A stretch of DNA of 64,000 nt from Flavobacterium soyae (GCF_021245985.1 NZ_JAJQXA010000012.1:117247-181246); one strand, 5' to 3'; counted from the first letter of the stretch, positions 8,694 to 16,837 are shown. Notes: a model not told the origin generated them from the sequence alone. Numbers and translations: made by a program.

Positions 8694-8791
8694 GTCATTC
8701 CGAGGAACGAGGAATCGCACTAGTACTTCCTCAAAGAAAGTCGTCAATCTTTGTCGAGTTTCGAGTACGATTCCTCGTTCCTCGGAATGAC
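8694..8791. repeat. inverted repeat with perfect 24-bp arms (ATTCCGAGGAACGAGGAATC family)
   Basis: Arms at 8694-8717 and 8768-8791 are exact complements, containing ATTCCGAGGAACGAGGAATC, around a 50-base core. When translated they give the CHSEER peptide often seen as false N-termini in bacterial annotations. Sits between the hypothetical lipoprotein and folP. Confidence 0.85.
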
Positions 8792-8811
8792 AAACCAAGC
8801 GATTATTTATA

Positions 8812-9636
8812 TCATAAACTTAATTTATTAAACAAAGCCACACATTCCGCCGCTTCTTTTACATCGTGAACACGAAGGATTTTCACTCCTTTTGTCAACG
8901 CAATTGTATTCAAAAAAGTTGTTCCGTTTAAAGCTTCCTGCGCCGTAATATTAAGTGCTTTATAAATCATCGATTTTCTTGAAACACCTGCTAAAACAGG
9001 TAATTCTAATAAATTAAAAAGTTCCATTTTTTGCATGACTTCATAATTCTGATCTGTTGTTTTTGCGAAACCGAAACCGGGATCAAGAATCAAATCGTTA
9101 ATTCCTAAACTTCTGGCTTTTTTTACTTTTTCAGAAAAATAGAACAGTATTTCTTTTACAATATCATCATATTGCGTCAAACTCTGCATTGTCTGCGGAT
9201 TACCGCGCATGTGCATCATAATGTACGGAACGTTGTATTTTGCAATAACTTCAAACATTTTATCGTCTAATTCACCCGCTGCAATATCATTTATAATCGC
9301 TGCACCGATTTCTATGCTCGCTTTTGCAACTTCGGCCCTAAAAGTATCGATTGATAATAAAGCTTTCGGAAAATGCTTTAAAATCAATTCTATGACAGGA
9401 ATAATTCGGTCAATTTCTTCTTGTTCCGAAACAAATTCGGCACTGGGTTTACTTGAATAGGCGCCAATATCAATAAATGCCGCCCCTTCAGAAAGCATTT
9501 TATCAACCTGAGAAATGATTTCATCTTCGTTTTTATATTTTCCTCCATCAAAGAAAGAATTGGGCGTGATATTCAAAATTCCCATTATTTTAGGAATCGA
9601 TAAATCTATAAGCTCACCTTTACAGTTAATCAACAT
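8812..9636 (-). CDS. folP: dihydropteroate synthase
   Basis: 274 aa TIM barrel joining pABA to dihydropterin pyrophosphate in folate synthesis. Motifs: MGILNITPNSFFDGG (18-32), IDIGAYSSKPSA (about 56-67), SIDTFRAEVA, IINDIAAGE, MHMRGNPQTMQ, ILDPGFGFAKT and the sulfonamide-site GVSRKSM. The first loop has NITPNSF where most families have NVTPDSF; the Asn for Asp is worth noting but the fold signature is complete. Start ATG 9636 fits the family N-terminus. Confidence 0.96.
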   Translation of the reverse strand: MLINCKGELIDLSIPKIMGILNITPNSFFDGGKYKNEDEIISQVDKMLSEGAAFIDIGAYSSKPSAEFVSEQEEIDRIIPVIELILKHFPKALLSIDTFRAEVAKASIEIGAAIINDIAAGELDDKMFEVIAKYNVPYIMMHMRGNPQTMQSLTQYDDIVKEILFYFSEKVKKARSLGINDLILDPGFGFAKTTDQNYEVMQKMELFNLLELPVLAGVSRKSMIYKALNITAQEALNGTTFLNTIALTKGVKILRVHDVKEAAECVALFNKLSL

Positions 9637-9639
9637 TTT

Positions 9640-9812
9640 GTTTCAAGTTTTATTGGTTTCAAGTTTCAAGTTGATGCAGATTACGTCAGTTCGAGAACTT
9701 GAAACCTGAAACTTGAAACTTTTATTATTTCTTAGTTTCAAGTTATCGGCATTAACACTTTGTTTAGAAAAAACTTGAAACAAAGAAAACCTTAAACTTG
9801 AAACTCTTTAAT
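9640..9812. repeat. cluster of CTTGAAACCTGAAAC repeats
   Basis: The spacer between folP and the DUF1599 gene is made of GTTTCAAGTTTCAAG words followed by their complements (CTTGAAACCTGAAACTTG), giving a long imperfect hairpin. The same words occur at about 8.0, 57.9, 61.6 and 63.7 kb. Confidence 0.7.
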
Positions 9813-9828
9813 TTAATCCTTATTTTTG
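9798..9828 (+). promoter_or_regulatory. promoter of the DUF1599 gene (-33 TTG, -7 TATTTTTG)
   Basis: TTG at 9798-9800 and TATTTTTG at 9821-9828 are 20 bases apart, close to the Bacteroidota consensus; the ATG follows 29 bases after the -7 element. Confidence 0.6.
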
Positions 9829-9857
9829 GAGAAATTTTAGCAAATATACAGCAATAA

Positions 9858-10400
9858 ATGAAGAATACTTCCCTTGAATTTGATAATGTAATTACGGTTT
9901 GCCGAACCTTATTTATCAATAAAATGAAAGATTACGGCAGTGCATGGAGAATTTTGAGACTTCCATCATTGACCGATCAAATTTTCATAAAAGCACAACG
10001 AATCAGAAGTTTACAAGAAAATGATATCCGTAAAGTTGATGAAGATGAAAAAGGAGAATTTATCGGAATCATCAATTATTCTATCATGGCTTTGATTCAG
10101 TTAGAATTGGGTGTTGTTGATCAGCCGGATCTTGATGTTGAAAAAGCAACCGAATTATACGATGCTAAAGTAAAATTAACCAAAGAATTAATGGAAGCCA
10201 AAAATCACGATTACGGCGAAGCCTGGCGTGACATGCGTGTAAGTTCTTTAACAGATTTAATTTTACAAAAGTTACTTCGCGTAAAACAAATTGAGGACAA
10301 TAAAGGGCTGACTTTAGTCTCTGAAGGTATCGATGCTAATTATCAGGATATGATTAATTATTCCGTTTTTGCTTTAATTCTCAATCCGATAAACAAATAA
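9858..10400 (+). CDS. DUF1599 domain protein with two tandem copies of one motif
   Basis: 180 aa. The protein is an internal duplication: KDYGSAWRILRLPSLTDQI (24-42) is echoed by HDYGEAWRDMRVSSLTDLI (117-135), and INYSIMALI (72-80) by INYSVFALI (166-174). This is the known architecture of the DUF1599 (nucleotide modification associated) family, found beside folP in Bacteroidota. The all-alpha pattern resembles MazG/dUTPase-like helical proteins, so a nucleotide-handling role is an inference. It diverges from folP, with its own promoter. Confidence 0.85.
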   Translation: MKNTSLEFDNVITVCRTLFINKMKDYGSAWRILRLPSLTDQIFIKAQRIRSLQENDIRKVDEDEKGEFIGIINYSIMALIQLELGVVDQPDLDVEKATELYDAKVKLTKELMEAKNHDYGEAWRDMRVSSLTDLILQKLLRVKQIEDNKGLTLVSEGIDANYQDMINYSVFALILNPINK

Positions 10401-10416
10401 AATTCCAAAAAAATAA

Positions 10417-10469
10417 TCCCGAAGTTTCGGGACCAAATTCCAATTTTCCAACAAGATTTTGGAATTTGG
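10417..10469 (+). terminator. hairpins after the DUF1599 gene
   Basis: CCCGAAGTTTCGGG (10419-10432 region) followed by a perfect CCAAATTCCAA / TTGGAATTTGG inverted repeat ending near 10469. Located just after the stop and before the next ATG; T-rich tails are weak, so termination is probable rather than certain. Confidence 0.5.
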
Positions 10470-10508
10470 GATTTAAAAATTCGGAATTTCAACTTTAATA
10501 TTTACTCC

Positions 10509-11630
10509 ATGAAAAACATCATTACTCAATTCTCCCGATTATTTGTCGGTGTATTATTTATCATTTCCGGATTAATAAAACTAAATGACCCCGTTGGTTT
10601 CTCTTATAAATTAACTGAATATTTTAGTGAGCCGGTTTTCAATATGCCATTTTTAGAGCCATTAACATTAGGATTAGCCATTTTCTTAGTGATTTTTGAA
10701 GTAGTACTAGGAGTTATGTTATTGGTTGGATACAAAACAAGAACAACAATCTGGGCTTTATTGCTATTAATCGTTTTCTTTACATTCCTTACCTTCTACT
10801 CTGCTTATTTTGATGTGGTAAAAGATTGCGGCTGCTTTGGCGATGCGCTGCATTTAACACCTTGGCAGTCATTTACAAAAGATGTTGTTTTATTATTTTT
10901 TATTTTGGTTTTGTTCATCAATCAAAGATTAATAAAACCATTATTTTCAACTCCAAAAACCAATTTTGCAGTTTATGTAAGCGTAGTTTTATGTGCTTTT
11001 ATAGCTGTTTGGGTTTTAAACCATAATCCGATAAAAGATTTCCGTCCTTACAAAGTTGGAACTAACATCGAAAAAGGAATGGAAATTCCTGAAGGTGCTC
11101 CAAAATCAGTAGTCGAAATGGTGTTTATTTATAAAGTAAATGGCGTTGATAAAGAATTTACAGAGAAAGATTTAATGAATATTCCTGAAGGTGCAACATT
11201 TGTTGACAGAAAAGATAAAGTGATTACAGAAGGATATGTACCGCCAATTCACGATTTTACAATGACTAAGGACGATTCTGATTACAAAGCAGAATTACTA
11301 AAAGAACCAAAATTATTGATTTTTGTAACTTACGATTTAACTAAATCTGAACCGGCCGGGATGAAAAAACTAGCCAAAGTTACTGCAGAAGCTAAAGCAA
11401 AAGGTTATAAAGTAATTGCAATGACGGCTTCTGGAGCGGAGGAAATTGCAAAAGCAAAAAAACAATATAATTTAGATGTCGATTTTTATTTCTGCGATGC
11501 AACAGCTTTAAAAACTATTGAAAGAGCAAATCCAAGTATTGTAGTATTACACAACGGAACTATTGTTCAAAAAGTACACTATAATGATGTTGATGATTTA
11601 AAACTATCTGATGTCGCTTATGGCATTTAA
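10509..11630 (+). CDS. BT_3928-type membrane protein: DoxX/MauE-like domain plus thioredoxin-like C-terminal region
   Basis: 373 aa. Residues about 1-150 form a four-helix DoxX/MauE-like membrane domain (FVGVLFIISGLIKLNDPVGF is typical) with the redox-type motif KDCGCFGD near residue 108. A fifth membrane segment is near 160-175. The remainder contains a region (PKLLIFVTYDL, GYKVIAMTASG, FYFCDATALKTI, NPSIVVLHNGTI) patterned like a thioredoxin fold but without CxxC. The combination matches the BT_3928 family of Bacteroidota, suspected of periplasmic disulfide or electron transfer. The exact function is unknown. Terminator follows. Confidence 0.85.
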   Translation: MKNIITQFSRLFVGVLFIISGLIKLNDPVGFSYKLTEYFSEPVFNMPFLEPLTLGLAIFLVIFEVVLGVMLLVGYKTRTTIWALLLLIVFFTFLTFYSAYFDVVKDCGCFGDALHLTPWQSFTKDVVLLFFILVLFINQRLIKPLFSTPKTNFAVYVSVVLCAFIAVWVLNHNPIKDFRPYKVGTNIEKGMEIPEGAPKSVVEMVFIYKVNGVDKEFTEKDLMNIPEGATFVDRKDKVITEGYVPPIHDFTMTKDDSDYKAELLKEPKLLIFVTYDLTKSEPAGMKKLAKVTAEAKAKGYKVIAMTASGAEEIAKAKKQYNLDVDFYFCDATALKTIERANPSIVVLHNGTIVQKVHYNDVDDLKLSDVAYGI

Positions 11631-11645
11631 AAAATCATATCATTC

Positions 11646-11677
11646 AAAAAAGCTGCAATTTGTATTGCAGCTTTTTT
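11646..11677 (+). terminator. rho-independent terminator
   Basis: AAAAAGCTGCAAT / ATTGCAGCTTTTTTT hairpin with a 4-base loop, 16 bases after the preceding stop. The following 220 bases up to the next promoter are AT-rich with no feature seen. Confidence 0.9.
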
Positions 11678-11875
11678 TATTGAAACCTGACGTTTTTTTG
11701 CCTTTAAAATTAGTCTCAAAATAAAAAAATCATTCATTTTTTGTATTTAAAAAAATACCGGTCAAAAAAATCCAGGATTTTAACCTCAACTATTACGATT
11801 TCATTCAGCTTTTTCTAACCGAAAATTAACTTTTTGTTACAAAATAAACGACTCTTCAAATTTTGTTAATCTGTA

Positions 11876-11905
11876 TTTGGCTTTCCAATTGTTTGTTTAA
11901 CTTTG
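11876..11905 (+). promoter_or_regulatory. promoter of the thioredoxin-like lipoprotein (-33 TTTG, -7 TAACTTTG)
   Basis: TTTG at 11876-11879 and TAACTTTG at 11898-11905 are 18 bases apart. The ATG at 11924 follows 18 bases later. The TTG at 11903, which opens a longer frame, is the end of the -7 element. Confidence 0.7.
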
Positions 11906-11923
11906 TTAAAAATCATTTATTGT

Positions 11924-12424
11924 ATGAAACAATTAGCGCTAATCATTATTTCATTTATAACTTTCTCATGCACACAGGCTCAGAAAACAAGTTTTTCGAA
12001 AGAAGCTTTGTCTGAAAAATTATTAACCCTTGATGGAGGCCAGGCTTCTTTCAAAAACATTTTAAAAAAATATAAAGGAAAAACTTTAGTCATTGAAGTT
12101 TGGGCTTCATGGTGCGGCGACTGTGTAAAAGCTATGCCAAAAGTTAAAGAGCTGCAGGCTAATAATCCTAATGTTTCATATCTATTCCTTTCTGCAGATA
12201 AAACTGCTGAAAAATGGAAAATTGGAATCGAAAAACACGAATTAAAAGGCGATCATTTTATGATGAACGATGGAATGAAAGGTGTTTTTGGAAAAGCTAT
12301 TGACTTAGACTGGATTCCGAGATATATTATCGTAGACAAAACTGGAAAAATTGTTTTATACCGTGCTATCGAAACTGATTTCGACAAAATCAATGAAACT
12401 TTAGCAAGTCTAAAATCAATATAA
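11924..12424 (+). CDS. TlpA-like thioredoxin-fold lipoprotein
   Basis: 166 aa from ATG 11924. Signal peptide MKQLALIIISFITFSC ends at a lipobox cysteine. The redox centre WASWCGDC (CxxC) and the following VKAMPKVKELQANN helix and WIPRYIIVDKTGKIV strand with its cis-Pro region identify a TlpA/ResA-like thioredoxin facing the periplasm. Likely reduces or oxidises exported thiol proteins. CGDC differs from the CEPC/CVPC of ResA. Followed 77 bases later by tpiA; the two may share a transcript. Confidence 0.88.
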   Translation: MKQLALIIISFITFSCTQAQKTSFSKEALSEKLLTLDGGQASFKNILKKYKGKTLVIEVWASWCGDCVKAMPKVKELQANNPNVSYLFLSADKTAEKWKIGIEKHELKGDHFMMNDGMKGVFGKAIDLDWIPRYIIVDKTGKIVLYRAIETDFDKINETLASLKSI

Positions 12425-12501
12425 ATGTCAAAAATCAATTTCAATTTTTGACTTTACTTCATTAAAAACAAAAAATTAAAAAAATAACAAAAACTACCAA
12501 A

Positions 12502-13254
12502 ATGAGAAAAAAGATTGTTGCAGGAAACTGGAAAATGCATAAAAACGCAGCACAGACTGAAGAATTGTTAAGCGAATTAATTACTAAAATACCAGCACAA
12601 ACTACTGCGCAAGTAATCGTTGCTCCAACATTTGTAAACTTGCAAGCTGCTGTGGCAAAAGTAAAAAACACAACTATAGGTGTTGCTGCTCAAAACGTTC
12701 ACCAGGCTGAAGGCGGCGCTTTTACAGGAGAAATTTCTGCAGATATGTTAACAAGTATTGGTGTTAATACCGTAATTCTGGGGCACTCTGAGCGTAGAGC
12801 TATTTTTCACGAAACTGATGCATTAATCGCAAATAAAGTTGATACTGCTTTAAAACATGATTTAACTGTAATTTTCTGTTTTGGAGAAGAATTAAAAGAT
12901 CGTCAGTCAGGGAATCATTTCAATATTGTTGAAAATCAATTACGTGATGGGTTATTCCACATTGCAAAAGAATCCTGGACAAAAGTTGTTTTAGCTTATG
13001 AGCCTGTTTGGGCAATTGGAACTGGAGAAACTGCTTCGCCAGAACAAGCACAGGAAATGCACGAATTTATCAGACAAACTATCCGTAAAGCTTTTGGGGC
13101 TGAAATCGCTGATGAAGTTTCTATTTTATACGGTGGTTCTGTAAAACCAGAAAATGCTAAGGAAATCTTCTCTAAACCAGACGTTGATGGTGGTTTAATT
13201 GGAGGTGCTGCTTTAAAAGCAGATGATTTCTTAGCAATTGTAACGGCTATCTAA
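12502..13254 (+). CDS. tpiA: triosephosphate isomerase
   Basis: 250 aa, standard length. Interconverts dihydroxyacetone phosphate and glyceraldehyde 3-phosphate. All catalytic landmarks are present: GNWKMHK (Lys near 11), ILGHSERR (electrophilic His), AYEPVWAIGTG (catalytic Glu with the flexible loop) and LYGGSVKPEN phosphate-binding loop. Starts after an A-rich leader; followed by a repeat and a terminator. Confidence 0.98.
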   Translation: MRKKIVAGNWKMHKNAAQTEELLSELITKIPAQTTAQVIVAPTFVNLQAAVAKVKNTTIGVAAQNVHQAEGGAFTGEISADMLTSIGVNTVILGHSERRAIFHETDALIANKVDTALKHDLTVIFCFGEELKDRQSGNHFNIVENQLRDGLFHIAKESWTKVVLAYEPVWAIGTGETASPEQAQEMHEFIRQTIRKAFGAEIADEVSILYGGSVKPENAKEIFSKPDVDGGLIGGAALKADDFLAIVTAI

Positions 13255-13266
13255 ATTTATTTTTTA

Positions 13267-13413
13267 GCCACAGATTAAAATGATTTACACAAATTTTATT
13301 TTCTGTGTTTTTTCGCAACAAATTCACGAATTCAAATTCAAAAAATTCGTGAATTCGTAGCAAAAAAAATCCTTTTAATCCTTTTAATCTTTTTAATCTT
13401 TTTAATCTGTGGC
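13267..13413. repeat. intergenic inverted repeat, GCCACAGATT family, copy 2, with nested hairpin
   Basis: Outer arms GCCACAGATT (13267-13276) and AATCTGTGGC (13404-13413) enclose a nested AATTCACGAATT / AATTCGTGAATT hairpin (13321-13355) and a short CCTTTTAATC/TTTTTAATC tandem array (about 13371-13404). Related to the 7401-7457 element. Confidence 0.7.
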
Positions 13414-13427
13414 AAAAACAAAATATA

Positions 13428-13457
13428 AGCGATACTCAAAAAGTGTCGCTTTTTTTA
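13428..13457 (+). terminator. terminator downstream of tpiA
   Basis: AGCGATACT / AGTGTCGCT stem with one G-U pair, followed by TTTTTTT. Confidence 0.75.
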
Positions 13458-13524
13458 TATTTTAAATAATTCTTAAATTAAGAATGTTCACTTAGATTTT
13501 TGAACAACTTCTGCTTTGGATTCT

Positions 13525-13532
13525 TACCTTTG
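13525..13532 (+). promoter_or_regulatory. -7 promoter element TACCTTTG of prmA
   Basis: Exact TAnnTTTG 14 bases before the prmA ATG; a TTTTTG at about 13497-13502 is a possible -33 element. Confidence 0.65.
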
Positions 13533-13546
13533 CAAAAAAATTATTT

Positions 13547-14380
13547 ATGTCAAATATATATTTAGGATATCATTTTACGATAGAGCCAAAGGAACTTGGT
13601 TCAGAAATTTTAGTTGCTGAATTAGGCGAAAAAGCGTTTGAAAGTTTTACAGAAACAGAAAACGGAATTTCGGCTTTCGTGAAAAAAGATTTATGGGATG
13701 AGAATATTCTGGATGATATTTACATTTTACAATCAGAAGAGTTTAAAATTGAATATACAATTGAAGAAATCGATCAGGTAAACTGGAACGAAGAGTGGGA
13801 AAAGAATTTCGAACCTATTGATGTTGACGGAAAATGCCATGTCCGCGCTCCTTTTCACCCAAAAACAGATGCTGAATTTGATATCGTAATCGAACCAAAA
13901 ATGAGTTTTGGAACCGGGCACCACGAAACAACCCACATGATGATTCAGCATTTATTAGAAATGGATATTAAAGGCCTTAAAACTTTAGACATGGGCTGCG
14001 GAACTGCTATTTTGGCTATTTTGGCAGAAATGAAAGGTGCAGAACCAATCGATGCCATTGATATTGACAATTGGTGTTATTTAAATTCTATCGAAAATGC
14101 CGAACGCAATAATTGCAGACATATCAGCGTTTACGAAGGCGATGCTGCTTTATTAGCCGGGAAAAGTTACGATTTGATTATTGCTAACATCAATAGAAAT
14201 ATTTTATTAAACGATATGCAGAGTTATGTAGATTGTTTAAACAAAAATGGAATTATATTATTTAGCGGTTTTTATGAAGAAGACATTCCTTTTATTGATG
14301 CTTCCTGCACTGAAAAAGGGCTAACATATGTTAAAAAAATTCAAAGAAACAACTGGGTTTCATTAAAATACGTAAATTAG
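13547..14380 (+). CDS. prmA: ribosomal protein L11 methyltransferase
   Basis: 277 aa. N-terminal substrate-recognition domain, then MSFGTGHHETTHMM and the AdoMet motif LDMGCGTAILAILA, ending with NRNILLNDM and FSGFYEEDI, the PrmA order. PrmA trimethylates L11 on the amino terminus and lysines. Followed 38 bases later by clpS, probably as one transcript. Confidence 0.96.
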   Translation: MSNIYLGYHFTIEPKELGSEILVAELGEKAFESFTETENGISAFVKKDLWDENILDDIYILQSEEFKIEYTIEEIDQVNWNEEWEKNFEPIDVDGKCHVRAPFHPKTDAEFDIVIEPKMSFGTGHHETTHMMIQHLLEMDIKGLKTLDMGCGTAILAILAEMKGAEPIDAIDIDNWCYLNSIENAERNNCRHISVYEGDAALLAGKSYDLIIANINRNILLNDMQSYVDCLNKNGIILFSGFYEEDIPFIDASCTEKGLTYVKKIQRNNWVSLKYVN

Positions 14381-14418
14381 TTAATAGTAATTACAGCAGT
14401 ACAAAAAACTAAAAAGAA

Positions 14419-14694
14419 ATGAGTACTAAAGAAAAAGTAAGAGAAAGAGTTCGCGAAAAAGAGGCGACCGGATTCAATAACGAAATCATTGTGTATAACG
14501 ACGATGTGAACACTTTTGACCACGTAATTGATACCTTAATGCGAGTGTGTAATCACACATCTGAACAAGCAGAACAATGTTCCTTAATTGTACATTACAA
14601 CGGAAAATGCACTGTAAAAACAGGACCAATGGATAAATTAAAACCTCAATGTACACAACTTTTGGAAGCTGGACTTAGCGCCGAAATTGTTTAA
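14419..14694 (+). CDS. clpS: ATP-dependent Clp protease adaptor protein ClpS
   Basis: 91 aa. The core VYNDDVNTFDHVIDTLMRVC holds the N-degron pocket residues (ND..T motif, and the following helix), and AEQCSLIVHYNGKCTVKTG matches the family's second half. ClpS delivers N-end-rule substrates to ClpAP. Ends 13 bases before a strong terminator. Co-oriented with prmA. Confidence 0.96.
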   Translation: MSTKEKVRERVREKEATGFNNEIIVYNDDVNTFDHVIDTLMRVCNHTSEQAEQCSLIVHYNGKCTVKTGPMDKLKPQCTQLLEAGLSAEIV

Positions 14695-14706
14695 TTTACC
14701 AATAAT

Positions 14707-14758
14707 TTAAAAAACATTCTATTTTATTCTATATTTGGGATAAAATAGAATGTTTTTT
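14707..14758 (+). terminator. clpS terminator with an embedded promoter element
   Basis: AAAAAACATTCTATTTTAT pairs with ATAAAATAGAATGTTTTTTT. The loop contains TATATTTG (14730-14737), a TAnnTTTG -7 match, and the next gene's ATG (14760) immediately follows the T-tract. One 50-base segment thus appears to end clpS and start the next operon. Confidence 0.75.
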
Positions 14759-14759
14759 T

Positions 14760-16040
14760 ATGGAAGAATATGGAAAAATATTAATTATCGCAATGCCGAT
14801 TTTTTTAGTCTTAATTGTAATTGAAAAACTATATGGCATTTACAAAAAAAACGATACTGCTCCATTAATTGACAGTGTTTCCAGCATCAGCTCTGGAATT
14901 ACCAATTCTGTAAAAGATGTTTTGGGACTAAGCGTCACTTTTCTTTCCTATGAATGGATGGTTTCAAAAATTGCTATTTTCCATCAGGAAGCTAACGTTC
15001 TCTCCTATATTATTGCCTTTTTTGTCATCGATTTTTACGGCTACTGGAGCCATCGACTGGCGCATCAAATTAATTTCCTTTGGAACAAACATGCCATTCA
15101 CCACAGCAGTGAAGAGTTTAATCTTGCCTGTGCGCTTCGTCAGCCCATTGCGAGTCTTGTTAATTTGTTTACTTTTCTCCTAATTCCTGCAGCTTTATTA
15201 GGCGTTCCGGCTTCTGTAATTGCTATTACACTTCCACTCCATTTGTTTTTACAATTTTGGTATCATACCAAACACATTAAAAAAATGGGATTTGCAGAGC
15301 ACATTATAGTAACGCCTTCGCATCATCGTGTTCATCATGCTATAAACCCTGAATATTTAGATAAAAACCATTCGCAGATATTTATTTTCTGGGACAAACT
15401 TTTTGGTACTTTTCAGGAAGAATTAGATGATGTTCCTCCTGTTTACGGAATCACAAGACCTGCCAATACCTGGAACCCTGTAAAAATAAATTTTCAACAT
15501 TTGACGTTATTAATAAAAGATGCCTGGCGTGCTGAAAACTGGAAAGATAAACTTACAATCTGGTTTAAACCAACCGGATGGAGACCTGAAAATTTCGAAG
15601 AAAAATATCCGGTAAACAAAATTGAAGATGTTTTTAATTTTGATAAATACGGAACACAGAATTCGCAAAAACTAATTTATTGGTCGGTTACACAAATTCT
15701 AATTACGCTTTTGTTTGTGAGTTTTCTTTTTGATAATATTGCCAAAATTGGCCTTCCAGATATCTTTGTTTACGGCTTTTTTATTCTCGTTACTATTTAC
15801 AGTAATTCTGAATTAATGGACAAAAGCCGATTTGCTGTTTTTTGGGAAGGTTTTCGGTTATCAATTGCTATTGGTATTATAGCATTTTACGGCGATTGGT
15901 TTGGTTTAAATTCAGTTTTCTCTTTAAGTAATTATATAATTTTAGGGTATTTAAGTTTATCATTTTTGATAACGATTTACTTTGTAACCATCAATTTTAG
16001 AACTAACCAAAACCAAACCATAAAATCTCAAACCACATAA
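14760..16040 (+). CDS. fatty acid hydroxylase superfamily protein resembling alkylglycerol monooxygenase (AGMO/TMEM195)
   Basis: 426 aa integral membrane protein. The di-iron histidine boxes of the sterol desaturase/fatty acid hydroxylase family are present: HRLAH (98-102), HAIHH (111-115) and HHRVHH (188-193). Around them SSEEFNLACALRQ (116-128), PSHHRVHH and IFIFWDKLFGTFQEE closely match my memory of animal AGMO (HHSSE.YNLSTALRQ, PSHHRVHHG, IIWDKIFGTF), more than a C-4 sterol or carotenoid enzyme. AGMO cleaves ether lipids using tetrahydropterin. Extra membrane helices occur in the C-terminal 130 residues. It overlaps the next gene by one base (TAATG). Flavobacteria make no sterols, so a lipid ether bond is a plausible target (inference). 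Confidence 0.85.
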   Translation: MEEYGKILIIAMPIFLVLIVIEKLYGIYKKNDTAPLIDSVSSISSGITNSVKDVLGLSVTFLSYEWMVSKIAIFHQEANVLSYIIAFFVIDFYGYWSHRLAHQINFLWNKHAIHHSSEEFNLACALRQPIASLVNLFTFLLIPAALLGVPASVIAITLPLHLFLQFWYHTKHIKKMGFAEHIIVTPSHHRVHHAINPEYLDKNHSQIFIFWDKLFGTFQEELDDVPPVYGITRPANTWNPVKINFQHLTLLIKDAWRAENWKDKLTIWFKPTGWRPENFEEKYPVNKIEDVFNFDKYGTQNSQKLIYWSVTQILITLLFVSFLFDNIAKIGLPDIFVYGFFILVTIYSNSELMDKSRFAVFWEGFRLSIAIGIIAFYGDWFGLNSVFSLSNYIILGYLSLSFLITIYFVTINFRTNQNQTIKSQTT

Positions 16041-16717
16041 TGAAAAACACCGTATTTTTTAAAATTTATATTGCTTTCAGCTTTACTTATTTACTGCTTT
16101 TATATCTTGGGTATGAAAGTTTAGACTGTTATTTAAAACCTGCTCTAATTCCTTTGTTAATTGTAGGAGTTTATTTTTCTAAAAAATTCCCAACGCAAAA
16201 TATCCTTATAACAGCGTTGGTATTTTCCTGGATTGGCGACGTAATTTTGCTTTTTGCAGACATTGCCGAAATCTATTTTATTCTGGGGCTGGTTTCTTTT
16301 CTAATCGCTCACATTATGTATTGTATCCTTTTTAATAGACAGATTAAAGAGAAAGTAAAAAAGGATGCTATAATTTTTATTTTCGGAAGCCTCATTATTG
16401 CTTGTTATTTAATCGGAATGTTATCGGTTTTACTACCTGCTTTAGGCGATTTAAAAATTCCGGTTATCATTTATGCCAGCGTAATTTCTGTTATGCTTTT
16501 GTTTGCTTACAACGGACTTTTAATTTGGAAAAAACCTGCGAATCAATATGTTTTTTTGGGGGCGCTGTTTTTTGTAGTTTCTGATAGCATATTGGCAATC
16601 AACAAGTTTCATATGCCAATTCAAAAAAGTTCGTTCATTATTATGCTTACTTATCTTGTGGCACAATATCTGATTGTAAAAGGTATATTAAAACTGAATT
16701 TAAAAAAGGAAGTATAA
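16040..16717 (+). CDS. YhhN/TMEM86-family lysoplasmalogenase-like protein
   Basis: 225 aa with about eight membrane helices. Family acids lie in WIGDVILLF (about residue 72) and VSDSILAINKF, the paired Asp motifs of YhhN/TMEM86. TMEM86 hydrolyses the vinyl ether bond of lysoplasmalogens; some bacterial members have lysophospholipid-related activity. Translationally coupled to the AGMO-like gene by TAATG, so both products probably act on the same lipid pool. Confidence 0.88.
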   Translation: MKNTVFFKIYIAFSFTYLLLLYLGYESLDCYLKPALIPLLIVGVYFSKKFPTQNILITALVFSWIGDVILLFADIAEIYFILGLVSFLIAHIMYCILFNRQIKEKVKKDAIIFIFGSLIIACYLIGMLSVLLPALGDLKIPVIIYASVISVMLLFAYNGLLIWKKPANQYVFLGALFFVVSDSILAINKFHMPIQKSSFIIMLTYLVAQYLIVKGILKLNLKKEV

Positions 16718-16721
16718 TAGC

Positions 16722-16800
16722 ACGCAGATAACACAGATTAAACAAATTATCACGGAGTTTTTATTCTATTTTCTTTTTGAATTTATAATCTGTGACAAAA
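16722..16800. repeat. degraded intergenic repeat, ACAGATTAAA/ATCTGTGAC
   Basis: CACGCAGATAACACAGATTAAA and the distant ATAATCTGTGACAAAAA form an imperfect inverted repeat related to the GCCACAGATT family. Confidence 0.5.
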
Positions 16801-16837
16801 ACCTTTTACATTTGTGTGACCAAAATAAACCTCAACC

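Noticed and set aside
8673..8798. N-terminal extension of the hypothetical lipoprotein (MVCHSEER...)
   Set aside because: It is translation of the 24-bp inverted repeat, precedes a complete lipoprotein signal and has no independent support.
13371..13404. CCTTTTAATC/TTTTTAATC tandem units as a variable-number repeat affecting expression
   Set aside because: Only about four imperfect units inside a larger hairpin, after tpiA and before its terminator; no sign of a regulatory position.
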